From Diprion similis (Eukaryota; Arthropoda; Insecta; Hymenoptera; Diprionidae), in NCBI RefSeq assembly GCF_021155765.1, contig NC_060112.1:3968001-4032000 (forward strand): a stretch of 64,000 nucleotides of DNA. The letters are read 5' to 3'. A program made the position numbers and the translations under genes. Below the pieces are notes generated by a model. It had not been told where the DNA came from. It searched no databases and saw only the letters and a list, made by a program, of their open reading frames with translations. Positions 1-14,359 of the stretch are shown here, piece after piece (the first letter of the stretch is position 1; every line of letters starts with the position of its first letter).

Positions 1-3000
1 AACTTGTTTAGGAATGAAAGGGGTTTTTGCTTTCTAAGATTGTGAAAGCAATGTGAAATTGGATCACAAATTTCACCATTCCAAAGTTATTAATAATTAT
101 ACGTTAATTATCAGGTACAATTTCACGGGATTTCGGACGATTTCAATCTATTTCAATGTCTTCCGACGGGGTTTGACAAGGTTTCATGGAGTTAAGAAAA
201 ATTCTTACGGTGTCACAAGTGTCACAGAACTTAAAGGATTTCGTAGGACATTTAGAGGTTTCGTAAGGCTTTTCATGTGGGAAAGGATAATTTTGAAAAT
301 AAGTCAGTAAAGAATTTAGATTCAACCAAATTCCATCCTTGATTTTACAACATCAGCCGTATTCTGATAAATCCCACAAGTTTCTATGGCGGTGAAATTT
401 TTTTTATACTCTTTAGCTCAAATTTCGGTGATATTTTGCAAAATTTTTGTTTCTGCAAGGACCTGGCATCTGCAGGGCGTATTTCTGTGCGTCTATAGTT
501 ATTACTGCAGATTTGTATCACATGGAGGATAAAGAGGGGCGAGTTAAAAACGGATATACAAAGAAAGAGGGAGAAAATGCAGAGGGAGAGGGAAAAGCAA
601 AAGCCTTTTATGAAAGGCGATGTGTGGGGAGGATTCCGATGGAGGGGAACGACGTCATAATGTAAGCACCGACGGCCCGTTGAGACCATAGAAAAGCCGT
701 CTGGCTTAAAGGGTTGCATCCGCTAGATCTCGATTTTATATACGCATGCAATTTAGGATCGCTGATAGCTTCCTTGCAATGATCCATGTATCACGTTACA
801 AGAGATCTCGTGGCCTAGTTTTGAAAAAAATTCGAGATTCGATCATTGCTGCGAAGCGTCAAATTGATGGATGAATAATATAGAGGAGGGGTGGAAAAAA
901 CGCGGTAAGGGGTGCCCTTAAAATTGTATAAGAAAATATTGTTTTTCAAAATGTTTTTTAAATAGTCAAAAATGACTTCTGTAAACGTTATTGAGGATTA
1001 TTTTTGATTTACAAATATTGAAAAAAAAAGATTTAGCGTATATGAGTCCTTCCACCTGGCAAAAAAACATCTGTGGATAAAATTACTGCTAAAATTTTGA
1101 AGATCCTGCAATCGTTAAATTGATCTGTGAAGTAATATTTCTGAAATGAAAAATTACTTTTTTATTGGTGAAAATTTTGGTTAACTTGGAACAAATTTGT
1201 AATTCGTGAATGCATTGTTTTTCATGAATAGCCAAAATGACATTCCTTTTTTAACGCTTTATTCCAACTACTACTGAACCATTAATTCACTGTTACCTTT
1301 TTCTCGATCATTATGTCACTAATCAACTTCTTTCAATTAAATAAGAAACTGATTGCAAAATCTGACTGGATAATTTATTTACGAAAAAGTCAGTTTACAG
1401 CTTTCTGATAAAATTTATTCGATCAATTTTTTCTGTTCATCTAACGCAAGGTTTAATAAGCCAAAATATATTTGAAGTTGTTATTAGGTAATTGTTTAAT
1501 TTTAGCGAGAATCTTATTACTTTTCAATAAGTTGACTGTAGGCATAATGTTTTATTCGTTATTTTTAAAATAAAAACTAATTTATTCTACCGTGTTTCTT
1601 ATTTTAGGTCAAAAATTCACATGATAATAATAATAACAATAATCTGTAGACACTTTCGATTACCTGAAGACATTTATCGCGTTTATTGTTAATTGAATGG
1701 AGAATGAAGAAAAAGAAAATTCTGAAATGGTCGGTAAAAGTAATTCTTTCGGCGAAGAAGCAATTTTGGAATTCAGGAGGTTAATCAAGACAGGTTTGTC
1801 GGCTGCTTCGACGTTGAGGGTGGCTAAATGTAAACAAAGTTTAGGGGAAAACGAAAAAAGGGGGTTCTTCCTCTTTTAATACAAACTCTCTTTTTTTATA
1901 ATGTACCGAACGTAATTTGTGACTTTTTTTCTTCTGGATGTCGAGGAAACTCTAATTGGTTGGCAAACGCACACATGCATGCCTCCATAAAGTGGAGGAG
2001 GGACGTGATTCGGTTTACCTTCGTTCGAGGATTTAAATTTAGAGGACTCCAGGCGGTCCGCGATTTTCTCTGCGTCTCTACTTCGGCATCATGTATGTAA
2101 CTAGAGACGAATTTATACACGCGGGTGTATAGGGAATTCTGTGCCAACTTGACCAACGTTTTTTTTTTTTTTTTTTTTTTTTATATGTTCATTTTGCAAA
2201 TCTATCATTTTATCGATTCGAAGACGCGTTATTTTTTTTTTTTTTTTTGATCCTAATCTTAATTAACGATCATTAAGTGATTATTTAACGATTTTGTACG
2301 GTCTGTAGAAAAGTATACAACAAAATGAATAATAGTGAAGTCAATTGTCAATGATCGATAGCGTAATTACGAAAGAAATCTGTTTCCTGTTAAAAAAAAA
2401 AAAAAAAAAAATCACTCGTCTCCTCTTACAAATACCCTTTATTAACTTGAATTGAAGAAAAGATTATGCGTTGAAAAATGTAATAATAAACTGAAATGCG
2501 ATTACAAAATGAACGGTAGTCGAAAATTGAAAAAATAAAAAAAAAATAAAAATAATTAATTTAAAATAAAAACCTGAGAATTCAATTTTCAGGTTAATTG
2601 AATTCACGCGGAATGACCCATACGACATATATATCTTCGCTTATAATACACGCGATAGGAACGGTGAGCAAACGCAATCAGACGACGACGCGGACGAGCC
2701 AAAAGTTTTTGATTTATTTGCCAACTTGTGAGTGTATATTGACGTCAACTTGTGTCCACAATACGGTATACATAGAAATAAATTTATGTGCGGCCATCTC
2801 GCTTCTATGCTTTGAAGAGATTTTTAATATTTTCCTATGATTACGAGAAACAAGTACGCGAATTGAATGATACAAGGCGTGACACATTTCGCTCCTGTGA
2901 TTAACGAATGAGTTACGAGGGTTGGTACATATGATCAATGAAAAGTGGTAAGAATAGAGACAAAAAAAAAAAAACTGACAGAGGGTGGAAAAATTACAGG

Positions 3001-3237
3001 CAATTTTATCGAATAATGAAAATTTTCTTTGTCATAAATTTTATTGCACTTGGATTGTGTAACTTGCACGCACATATTTTTTATTCGCATGTTCTACCGA
3101 ACGTGTCACGTGAAAAAACATGTTAACTGACCTTTTTTCTTTCCAAATTTGGGGCACGTAAAAGCTACTTCTACGATACTTGCATCGTTTATTGAGTCAA
3201 CTCGGAGATACGTGTGTGTATATACGTTTGTGAGTAT
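1..3237. other. AT-rich noncoding DNA
   Basis: No coding exon recognised. The stretch is AT-rich with long homopolymer runs, including 24 T at 2159-2182 and A runs near 2393-2410. The first 300 bases are rich in short GATTTC/ATTTC-like words. Short open frames are present on both strands, but none shows a family motif or a convincing splice-linked partner. Confidence 0.6.
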
Positions 3238-3873
3238 TAGGGTGTCGCAAAAAAACCGACTATTTTTTTTTTTTTTTTTTTTGAGTCTCGTGTGACAAAA
3301 TGTTAGTTTTTGATGTTTTGAGAGCCCAATCCAAAGGACAATTTGAAAGAAAAATTTTAAGAGGTCGCTCCACATTTTTTAAAACGTCATAAATCGTCAA
3401 AAATCGATTTTTTTTTTTTTTAATTTTCTTCTCGTTACGGTATAATTTTACAGACCAAAAGAAAATAAGTTTCCAAAAGTTTCAGTTCAAAATTTGAATT
3501 TCGAAAGGTCGCTCATAATTTTTTTTAATTCGTTAGTGCATTACTTTAGATTTTTTCGAGCAACCTTTTAATATTCATATTAAAATTTCATAATTTTTTT
3601 TTCTTTTATTTGGTAAAAAAAAAAAAAAAAAAAAAAACTGATACAAATACACCACGACATGAATTAAAAATCAAACAAAATACTGAAAATACAATTTTTT
3701 TAATTAAATTTTTTGACGATTTGTGACATGTTAAAAAATTTGGAGCGACCTCTTAAAATTTTTTTTTTGAGCTGTCCTTTGGAGTGGGCTCTTAAAACAT
3801 CAAAAACTAATATTTTTTCACACGAGACACAAAAAAAAAAAAAAAAAATAGTCGGTTTTTTTACGCCACCCTA
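3238..3873. mobile_element. Foldback MITE with long inverted arms
   Basis: The element begins TAGGGTGTCGCAAAAAAACC and ends with the near-perfect reverse complement (GGTTTTTTTACGCCACCCTA). The arms run about 3238-3415 and 3715-3873. Matching inner blocks include the GAGGTCGCTCC / GGAGCGACCTC pair and the AGTTTTTGATGTTTTGAGAG / CTCTTAAAACATCAAAAACT pair. A TA dinucleotide flanks each end, which would fit a Tc1/mariner-type TA target duplication. There is no transposase frame, so this is a non-autonomous element. Family assignment is inference. Confidence 0.8.
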
Positions 3874-6800
3874 GTGTGTATGCATATATTACTAACAACG
3901 CGGCACGTAAAGTAAAAGTTTAGTGGTCGTGAAGCGAGTTTGATCCCTCTAATAAAATTCACCCGGCGTAAAACGCGCCGTCGTAACTTATATATTATAT
4001 GTTTCATACAGTGTATTATTGTGTTTTCTTGATGTACACCGTAACGATAAAATTTTGTTAAACACGATGGAAGAACAAAATTAGTGATTTTACTCAACGT
4101 TTTGACAATCGGAAAAATTTTCTGCAGATTTTTGAAAAGACTTTTGTGTGAATAGTAATTGTATAATTTACTGTCGATGTGATATAATCTGCGTGAAAGA
4201 TTTTTTACACGATATTTCAAAATCCAAGCAAATCTTCGAAGAATCTATTTTACAAACTCACAGAATTACTTATTTCTTCTAGTTTTTTATTTTATTTTTA
4301 TTTTTTTTTGCAAACTGCACCGAAGTCTGCTGAAATTTTTGCGACAATCTTTGTAAATGTGTTTTAATAATTGAGTTTAGAATTGTAAAATTTTATTTTT
4401 GTGCTTAAGAATAGTTTGAAAATTAGAATTGTGAAACGACGAAGAGAACGAAATTTCGAAAAATACATCACACATAATTTCAAAACATGTGCAGGAGTCT
4501 TAATTTCATATCTAATCTTATTTCACTGACTCTGCTATATTTTGTCAAAGAGGTTTTGTCTCATATTATTAACGTTATTCTGTATCTTATAAAATTAAGT
4601 TTCAATGAAAAGAAATCAATCTAACAGATCCACAGATTTCTTGGAAATATGTGCAGATCAATAGAGTTGTAGAGTAAAAAACTGAAAATCCTATAATCTT
4701 ACAGGTCTGAAATTTTTTTTTTATGGAATCCAGTTCATCACATTTGCTAAAAAAGTCTGCGAATTCGACAGTAAACTACGAATCATCGCTCTTGGAAAGA
4801 AAAATGAATTTTTTTTATTATTATCATCGATTTACGCAAGGCCGGTGTGGTGATAAATTTTGTACTAAAAAAAGAGGCAAATTTTTCAAACGATTGGACC
4901 AAATTGCTGAAAAAAAACAACTTGCTGAAAGTTTATCAAGCGATGTCAAGCTAGTGTAAAAAAATTCTAACTGTTCAAAGAAAGAAGGTGTCCAAGCTAG
5001 GGCGAACATTCAAAATTCTTTTCTCACTTAAATTTTTTTTTTCAAATTTGCATTATTCATCCGAGGCAGAGAGATTTCGCTCTAGTTTCACACAATTCTT
5101 TCATCGAGTTATTCCACCGTGAAAATATTGCGGACGGCATTTATAAGCCATATTTAACGGCGAAAAAGCGCTGCTTGGGGTTTAAGGTGGTTACTTTTCA
5201 AAATTTAGCCTCCACGAAAGAGAAACGCGCAGTATTATGGAGTATAAAAGTGTAAACGGCGGCGCAGGGGCTACGGCGTCGTATAACTCTCCAATTACTG
5301 CGGCCACGGAGCTCAGCCTTGACTATAATGTACGTTACTCAGTTCCTACTCTCCCTCGACGCCAGTATTTCATTAATTTTAATTAAAACCGAGCCAACTT
5401 TTTACCCCCACGCACCCAAGTTTGACCCGACGACCGAATTCTGCTTCCCTGCGTCCTCGAGGAGCAAAGGTGTCACACATCGTCCTGCCGGATGCGGGAA
5501 GGAAAATCGTTGTGTCTTGTCAAGGATGGAAAACCAACACGGAGAAAAGAAAAGGGAAAATCCTACTGAAAATTGTAGGAACAGAAGGGCGCATCAAGGT
5601 TTTTGGTAAACAATTTAACAGATTTTAGTCTGCACACAGTGATTTTCGCTATTTTAAAATGAATTTTTTTTCTTTTACGAAGAATATTTTTTTCATAAAA
5701 CTCTTTCATTCTCTTCGTGACAAAAAAAAAAAGCAAAAATTATTCGGAATATTTACAGCAATGTTATTTGCAAAGAACGATGGTGAAATAAGTAAGATCA
5801 GTTCGAATAGGCAGGGAAAATGTTTGTTTTATGGAATTTCATTGATATTTGAGATTTTTTGACGATCTATAAACAGTTCGGCTATAAAGTACCTTGGATT
5901 TTTAATACAGAATGTAAAAGACATTTTCATGCGATTTATGCTATATATCATCATACATGGCAAAAGATTTCAATTAATTCCCATCGTTCTTATAATATTT
6001 CGAATGTTTTAAAAAATTTCGAGTGATATCGGTAGCCAGTAAAAAAAAACACAACATTCCGAAAACTATCCGAAATAAATCATTTATCCTTCGCGAGTGA
6101 AAATCCTTATTCATACGATTTGCAAATAAAATAAATTTAATCACGTATCTGGAATACTTTTTTCATTTCCAGCTATAAAAAATAATTCGTTTAATCGATT
6201 TCCGCGTTCGAATAAATTCCAATAAATTGCGGCGGCGTTTTTTGGCCATTTTAAAGACAGATTCTAATCCATCGTAATCCGGGGGAGCTTTCAGTGGTCA
6301 AGTAAAGTCGGTTAAGGGATTGAAGTTGGGTGACGCGATAGATTAGAGCTCGGCGTGGGACGAACGTGGCGGTCAAGCGGGGGGAACTATCGCCGATTTT
6401 CCGAACCACCTGTAGAGCAGCGTGAGAGTAATTGAACTTACAGCATGCGTGTCACGTCGCCAAAGGTCCCAACAGTCGTCAGATTCCGCCTGATCAATAA
6501 TCCTAGCACGAAATCCTTTCGCCTCCAGATTTCATCACGTATACTCGGCACCCATCGTGCACTGTTAGAAATTATTGTGAATTTACTATACATTTGTTGT
6601 GCAAAAAAGTTGCAAATTTATGAATTCATAAATTCTAGGTATTTTTGTCTTAAATTTGCAATGAAAATTTTTTACGTTACTAAAATTTTTGGGCAAAAAC
6701 AGAAAAAAGTTATGTGAGTTTACTGAATTGTGGAATAAATTTGTTGCATGTGTAAATTGGATAAACAGTAAATTGAATTTTGGATGGACCATATAGAAAT

Positions 6801-9697
6801 CATTAGATTGAGAAGACTTGTATTCAGTTACCCGCTTCACGTCAAGTGATAAATTTTAATTTTGGTCAACGCGAGTCAGATTTCAATAATTCTCATCGGT
6901 TTCAACGATTTTGGCGTATTTCATTACACTTCAAGCATTTCTTTATTCGTTATAACTTTCCGAAAATAATGCAAAAGAAAATTCATTTCATTTTTACATA
7001 TTTCGCTCATATTTGAAAAAAAAAAAAAAAAAATCATTCAACATGTGAGTGCAAAATTAACGTAAGCATTAATTTTCCGAAAAAAAATTTGATTTCCCAT
7101 ATAAATTTTTTGCAAATTTCTTTACACGATTCGATTAAAATATATATATAAAAAAAAAAAAAAAAACCGTCAAGAAGTTTCCCATTAAAAATGAAAATCC
7201 TTAGTTCGGATCGTAAAGATCCTGCACTCGTGCCAGTGAAAAACATTTCGCAGGTCGAAAGTAGGGTATAAAAATCGCAGAAAGAGAAGAAGGAAAGCGG
7301 GCACGAGACGTTTAGTAGTAAGTGACCGGACCGACTTTAATGCTGCAGTAAAAGTTGGCTCTCTTAACTATGACTCGCTCGTAAAACTCGAGTTCTAAAC
7401 ACGCGGCTGTCCCGAACATTATTAGCCAACTACACCCACTCGCGTTATTGATGTAAAAATAATGGCACGAAAGATGCCAGCTAATTGAGGCTTTCATTCA
7501 TGGTTACGTTTAACAAATGAGAGATTTATGCACACTCAAAGATATTCTAATTGCGAATCTAATTGAAGTAGCGCAAACTTTTGTTTATTGTCTAGGACTT
7601 TCCCGAAGAATTAAAAATTTTAACACTTAAAAGGTAGGAGTGACGAAAATTTGACTTTCGAAAGAAGTTAAGTCGACTTGAATTCGATTTGGATAAAAAA
7701 ACTAAAAAATTTCACTGTCAGTAATTCCACAGAGTTTGCATTTTTACTGTATTCACTTCTATTCTACCAAGAAATATATCATTCGCTTAACTTCAACGAA
7801 TTCTAGTTTAAGTTCGTCAATGAATTCTCTAAAAATTGTCTGAGACGATTTTTTTTCTCTGGCTATTAAATTAAAGAAAATCTAGAAGAAATTTCTTTCG
7901 TAGATTTTAACGAATAAGCTTAAGCTTCTGAATTCGTAGATCTCAAATTTATTCTTCATTCCCAGTGAGAGTCTTTAAATGAAAATTCAGATGCTTAAGT
8001 TTCAGTCTCACTGTGTTCAATCGTTAACGTTGATTTGAAACTTCTGACCAGTTTATAATTCCTAAGTAGAGCTTAATTCTGATCTCTTGAGCGTCCCCAC
8101 AGAGCATAATACATTGGATCTAACGATCAATGAGCTTGCGGGAGCTTGGACCGCAGACAACAAAATTTGAGTTGTTCTGATCCATTCAAGCGAGTTAAAA
8201 ATCCACCCGAAGGACCGGCCAGCTGCCGTCAAGCACATATTGGGCAGGATCAATTATTCCAGCTAGATATCAGCTCGGCTCGACGATCAAACGAATTCAC
8301 GGTATAATTGCGGTCGAACAAGAGGAGCTTTCGTGGAGAAAAAAGGAGAAGATAAAAGAAGGGAGGATTAAGTAATAAGCGGCTAGGGAAAAAGAGATTC
8401 AGTAAATTGAGAGAGGAATTCTCATGCTGACGTGAGTCAGTAACAATTGTAAGCCCTGTATTTTTATAATAGTATTTTTTTTTTCACGAGACAGAGGCGC
8501 TTTTGAATAAATATTTGTGTGAATCAACGGTTACCAAAATTAACTTTGATTTGAGGAATTGATCAGAAATTTGTTGAGCATACTTGAATTTATGAAATAT
8601 GCTAAATCGTATTGCGTGGATTAGTTTTTTAATACTTCGAAACCGCATTAAATATTTTCCAGTTTTCTAACAATTTGTACGAATTTTTGTAATCTTATAA
8701 AATCTTTCAAGACTTGAAAGATAATCAAAGGCCGCAGCAAACAAAATATTGAAAAATTTTACGAAATCGACGGAGTGAAGAAATTCTTCTATAATTTTTT
8801 TTTATATCCTTTCGAGTTTTCAGAAAAATTACACTTGCAAAATGTTCTAAAATTCTAAAAATCTTGAATCATGTATAGAATTGTGGGAAAATGTTTTTTC
8901 AATGTATTGAAATCTGATTAAATCTCTTAAAATTTTATGAATTTAATTCAAAGCTGAGGTAATCCTGAAATCTGCTACCTAATCTCTGTCAAGTCTTTCA
9001 TCTCGGTGGATAAAAATGCTAACGAAATAACTACGTGAGTAAAATTTAAAAATTTAGTGATTAGTTTTTTGTGAATGAAAAACGATGTACTGTGTATTGT
9101 AATTAAACATCTTTACTATAGATCAATGGATCTATACTGATATGATAGTTCGAAAAATGTATCAGATTATCGATTTCTTGATTGAAATAAAGCTCATCAT
9201 ATGGAATAAAATAATTGATTTATTGGTGTCAGTAAGTGGAAATGTGAATAAAGTGTAATGTGTTTGGATATTGTTAAGGATTACTCAAGTTTCTTTTTTT
9301 TACAAGGATAAAACGCTTTTTCACACACAAGACCGAAGTGTATTTCATTCAGGACAGGATTATGCGAGTATTTCTCCTGCGGGTATGTGAATTGCGGTTG
9401 AATTTGGGGCAGATATTATATAAAGAGAGTTTGAAAGCGGTGTAAGAGAGATGGTGAAGATAGCGAATCTTTGTCGAGATGCGAGAGTCGGCGAAGGGTG
9501 AAGAAAGGAAAGCGTGGAATCTCGCATTCTCAAATACCATCTTGATTCTTGACTTTAATGATTCATATTCCGTGGATCTCGTCGCGGATATGCTGCAAAA
9601 TCCGTCTGAATGAAATCCAGATTCCATTCCAACACTCGAAATAACACGCACGAAAACAGGCTGCGAGCATTGAGCTCAGAGAATGAACAAACCCTCT

Positions 9698-9700
<3 letters not shown>
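3874..9700. other. Noncoding region, AT-rich with higher-GC islands
   Basis: No gene recognised. Higher-complexity islands occur near 5.1-5.6 kb, 6.2-6.56 kb, 7.2-7.5 kb, 8.06-8.3 kb and 9.35-9.65 kb. Each holds only short open frames with no recognisable domain. An (AT)-rich run and a poly-A run lie near 7141-7166. The islands could be regulatory or unannotated untranslated exons; nothing in the sequence settles this. Confidence 0.5.

Positions 9701-9701
<1 letters not shown>

Positions 9702-9728
<27 letters not shown>
9702..9728. repeat. (CT)n microsatellite
   Basis: An uninterrupted run of about thirteen CT dinucleotides, continuing into an imperfect CT/TTC-rich tract to about 9755. Confidence 0.95.
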
Positions 9729-9732
<4 letters not shown>

Positions 9733-9899
9733 TATCTTTCTCTTTTTCTTTATATTTTTCCGACCAACCAAAAACCGCACCCTTAAAAAGAAAGAAGGAA
9801 AAAAATAATAAACAGAAGAAAAATTTAAGGGAAAAAAAGAAAAAGAGAGATATTTTGTTTAGAATATTTTAAGTGCACATGCATAGTCGATGACATCTT

Positions 9900-10560
9900 T
9901 TAAAATTCTGCGATTTTATTCGAAACCTCAAAATCTCGCTTATGAAATGGTATCCAACCCGTCGAAATGTTTATTACAAATATGCATGTAAAAATGATAA
10001 ATTTAATATTTTCAAATTGTCAAAACCCATACGAATCCTTTGAATATTTAAAATCTCGTACGAATCGTTCCGGATTTTATGCAATCTTTTGAATCCCATG
10101 GAAATCCTGAGAAATCAATCGATAGATTTCTCTAGAATCATTTTAAATTTTATAAAATTGTTAAAATAGGACGAATTATTTCATTCCCAAGGAACAACTA
10201 ATGGCGGATGAAATATTTCGAGATCCGATAAAAGCTGCTGAAACACTTTGAAACCTTGTAAAAAATAACGTGAATTTTTCTGAAATCGTTTGGAATTCTG
10301 CAAACATCGTTAAACCTTAGACATCGCTGAAATCACATTCAATTTTTTTCCCAAATTCCAGAAATTAATTACACAAATCACATTCAATAATTTCTATTTT
10401 TCAAACGGTGCAAAATTTTCTTTAAATCCAATGATTACACAAAATCTTAAAAATACACAGAAAAACATTCAAAAGCTTTGCAGTCTTTTGAAATCGCCCG
10501 AAATATTCTACAACCTTGCAATAATATCTTACGCGTCAAATCGAAAGAAGTTTAATCGCC
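9900..10560. repeat. Degenerate AAATC-type short repeats
   Basis: This region, and less clearly 8640-8960, is dominated by variants of short words such as GAATCCTTTGAA, GGAAATCCTGAGAAATC, TTTGAAATCG and AAAATCTCG. They recur every 15-30 bases in irregular order. It looks like a decayed low-complexity or tandem array. No exact unit or period can be fixed by eye. Confidence 0.45.
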
Positions 10561-13500
10561 TAAATTTTTTTGAATAAAAATTTTCTTCGCATATCGACAA
10601 AATCTCTTTTACCGCAAAGAAATCGATAAAACTACGCAGACGTAAAATATTTCGAAAGGTGGTTACCACGTTACAAAATCGTCAACAGCCAGCAATGAAG
10701 TATTTTCAAATATAAAATTCAGATCATAATTTCAGAAATTCATGAGACAAGGTGAAACCGTGAGCCTGTTAAAAAACCCCAAAAACAAATCACTGGTTCC
10801 AATTTTCAAGTTTGAGTCGAATTTTAGCCGGAATATGAAGGGTAAAAACTACTGGAAAATATTCTCACGACGTCAGAGACTGATTGTCGGTGCGATTTCG
10901 TATAAATTGATTAAAAATAATCGATAATCGGCTGCCAGCCTGGTAATTGCATTAGTTTAATTTTTTTTTTTTTCTTTTTGCAAAGTGACAATCCCAGCAC
11001 GAGAAAAAAACGTTTCGAATTTCGCACCTTGCGTTCGTTCGTCCACCCACCTCGCCACGTCTCGAAGCTCCATAAATGCGGTGCAGACGATCAGCCGACA
11101 CCCCGATGCACCCCGCGATATCGCACGTGAGGGTAATACAAGCAAGAAAATGGCGCAAAGTTATACGGTGTATTCCGGCACTCTATCCAATTACACCAGG
11201 GACCGGTGAACTCCGGTTTTACCCGGGTCGTGGCGTACACGTGTAGGTATTACGCTCGAGGAGCACGCCGAAATGCTCCGCGAAAATACACACGACACCC
11301 TTCAACCCCCACGCTCCGAGGTGGATGATATATTTTTGGTACGCGTGGGAGTTCCTTGCTGTGAACTGGGTCACTGTTACTTTCAGGATTTCGATATTTT
11401 TCATTCTCAAAAGTTACCGATTTATATTTTGATGTGAAGTTTTTTTTATGAAATCAGACAAGATTTTGCAGTGAAAATTTTTATTGGATTTATTTCTTTG
11501 ATTAGATTTTTTTTTCGATTCGAGTTAAGAAGTGTTTGTAGTTTTCTCAAAATTTGTTACTTGGTTTGTTCTTTTGTTACCAAGTTTAAAAAAAAATTTT
11601 AACATGTACAACTCGAAAACTGAATGAGACACTGAATCGAGTCAAAATATACTTTATTCGTCTTGGAGAATACGGATTTGCTAAGGAATATAAATGAATT
11701 ACCAAAGTTTTTCGAATTCGAAAGAAGATTTGACTCGCATTGTGATGATCACGTTACATTTTTCGTTGTTAAAATTATCCTGAATGTGATCTTTCGGTTC
11801 TTTCCATTGATTTTGCAAACTGATCACACGTAGAGTTCCTATTGTTTATTTAAAATTGAGTTTTGTCAGGGTTTTCTAAAAAAAAAAAAAGAGTTCAATA
11901 AGTGTAAATAGTTGAAACAGTGAACTTTTTGAAAGTTCATAACTAAAGATCAAATTGAGACAAAAATACTGAAAAAATCATGAGAGCTGCTTTTGATGCG
12001 TAGAGTAAAATAAAAAAATTAAGCTCATAAAAAATACGACCATAATGATTTGATATCGACTGGTCAGCCTAAAAGTAAAATGGATACAAGAGCTGGAGAA
12101 AGGTTGTAAGATTGAGACTTTAAAAGGCGAAAAATCTGATTTGAAGAAGTTCAAAATGTATAAAAAGTATATCGAAATATTGTGGATGAGGCAGAATGTG
12201 GATAATTACGTCTATAAAATATGAACGTTACGCAGAGTTTACTTATGAAAAAATGTGTAATTCATTTTATTATATTTTCAACAGCATTTGAAAAACCGAT
12301 TTTCTTTACCTTTTTTAAATGGAAAAATTATTTTTCACAATTCCGTAGAAAAGTTTAGAAGATTAATTTTCCTCGTTTGAGAAAACTTGTCAGAAAAATT
12401 GTTTTTGCGAAAAACATTGTTATGGTAAAAAATGTAAATATCTTAGGACTCTGCGACTAATTACAACAAGAAATTTTACTTCCTGTATAATTTCATCTTT
12501 CTGTGTGCTTCGATTTTTCTCTTTTTCGACTTGCTATATTTTGAAATTCCATAGATTGAGTATTTTAAACCTCATCGATTGCGTTTTACTCCGCGGCCCC
12601 AACACATGCGTATGATTTGTTTTCAGATTCTTAAATCTCATTATATTAGGGATCCGCACAATTTTCGTTCCTCTATATTTCTCTAGAAACTTAAAAATAA
12701 AAAGTTTGAACATAAAGAATTTCCAACCACCTCAAAAACGCGCAATTTAATTTAATCTTTTGCTTTTTTTGAGGCAAGGCATCATTTTACTAAGCTTGAT
12801 ATTTCCGGGAGGATTCCGTCAATTCACCAAGATCACGAGTGTTTTCAGCGAAGATTAAATTCACGTGTATTTTTGGGACAGCCGTCGATTTCGTGGAGTG
12901 ATTTGATTTCATCAGCAGTACCTTAGACGTTACATGTGTACCTAACTGCCATGCCGGGCTTTCGAATGGAAGGCAATATTGACTCGGATTCGAATATATG
13001 CACCGTAGCGTGTATAAAGCTGTTCTCAAAACCGACGTAACCAAAACGAGCGCCGTCGAGGAAATTGCTTTTTTTATTTCAGAAAATAAAAATTTCATTT
13101 CAGTCTCAAGTATTTGTAAAAATAAAAAATAAAATTTTAATTCGTAAAACTAGGTAATCAATGTAAGAAAAAAAGTTACAGCACCATGTTTTGCTTGTAA
13201 AAAAAAACAAAAAAAAAAAAACTGCAACACTCCTTACCTCCATCCGTTGCAGTCCTTCTGTGTCGTCACAATCTTCCTTTCTGGACCGTCGTTCCCAAAA
13301 TTATACATCGATTTTTGCCAACTCAATACCTGAGAAAATCTTCGTGTCAAAGTTTATCGATCATATTATATTCTAGAATAGATTTATTCTAGAATGTAGT
13401 AACAATTAAAACATCCGAACGTATTAATTAGCGGAAAAATTGGGAGAAGAAAAAATAATTTGAAACTTAGAATGCGATAAAGAAAAATCGGTTGACAATG

Positions 13501-13805
13501 AAATAAAATTCAAATTATGTAAAGGATTTTCGTATGCCTAATTTAAAAGAATAAAAATACACGACAATAAATAAAATAGCCCGGAAAAAAAATTGAAATA
13601 GAATTTCATCACCGCGAGAATCTGCAGTAAGGGATGGAGATTCCTGATGGATTGCTGGTACATGGTGGCGGAAAATTTTGTCACCCGTATTCGCGGTGTG
13701 TAGGTGATGAAAATTCGAGCCCGCGACGATGTTGACAGTGTAATGACATGTATACCATTCTATATCGTCTTGGCACGCTGGCACCTGTTATACCGGTGAC
13801 TTTTA

Positions 13806-13806
<1 letters not shown>
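10561..13806. other. AT-rich noncoding DNA
   Basis: No coding exon recognised. A moderately GC-rich island lies at about 10,980-11,390 with overlapping open frames on both strands, none with a known motif. A 102-codon minus-strand frame at 12790-13098 has a hydrophobic start but no supporting splice or family evidence. Confidence 0.5.

Positions 13807-13807
<1 letters not shown>

Positions 13808-13852
<45 letters not shown>
13808..13852. repeat. (AT)n microsatellite
   Basis: About 22 consecutive AT dinucleotides, followed after a short interruption by another short AT run at 13,861-13,869. Confidence 0.95.
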
Positions 13853-13858
<6 letters not shown>

Positions 13859-14359
13859 CATATATATATGCATGTGTTACCTACGTAAAAAATGATCTGC
13901 TCGTGAGTTTTATTGCCGTCATATTGTGACATGCAAATTATATTGTGTGAGAGAAATTTATCCCTCAATTCAAAGAATATTTGATACATTGCGTAAGAAG
14001 GGATGAAAAAGAGTTTATTGAATGGGGCTTTAAATTGTCGTTCGAATAAATCTTGAGGTACCAAAAAACACGAACATGAAGTGAAAATAGAAGGAATAAG
14101 AAAGACTGTAGGTGATCTGCTTTGTTTGCAGGAGACACGATCGTTTCGATTGTAAGGTTTATTAAAGTTGAAGTTTTTCATAATCGACGAGTAATAACTT
14201 CCAATTTATTCAAAGAAACGATTAATTTTTGCCAAACATTTCCTAATAAAAATTTTTAAACAATTAATTTGTAGTATATCGCATCTAGATTGAATTGAAA
14301 TAGATCTATTGCAGAAGCTAATAGATTGTTCGAAACAAACGTCTGCATAAAAAAGTCAG

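Noticed and set aside
13515..14181. Minus-strand frames of 89 and 166 codons
   Set aside because: They cross the (AT)n microsatellite, giving alternating Tyr/Ile; no coding character outside it.
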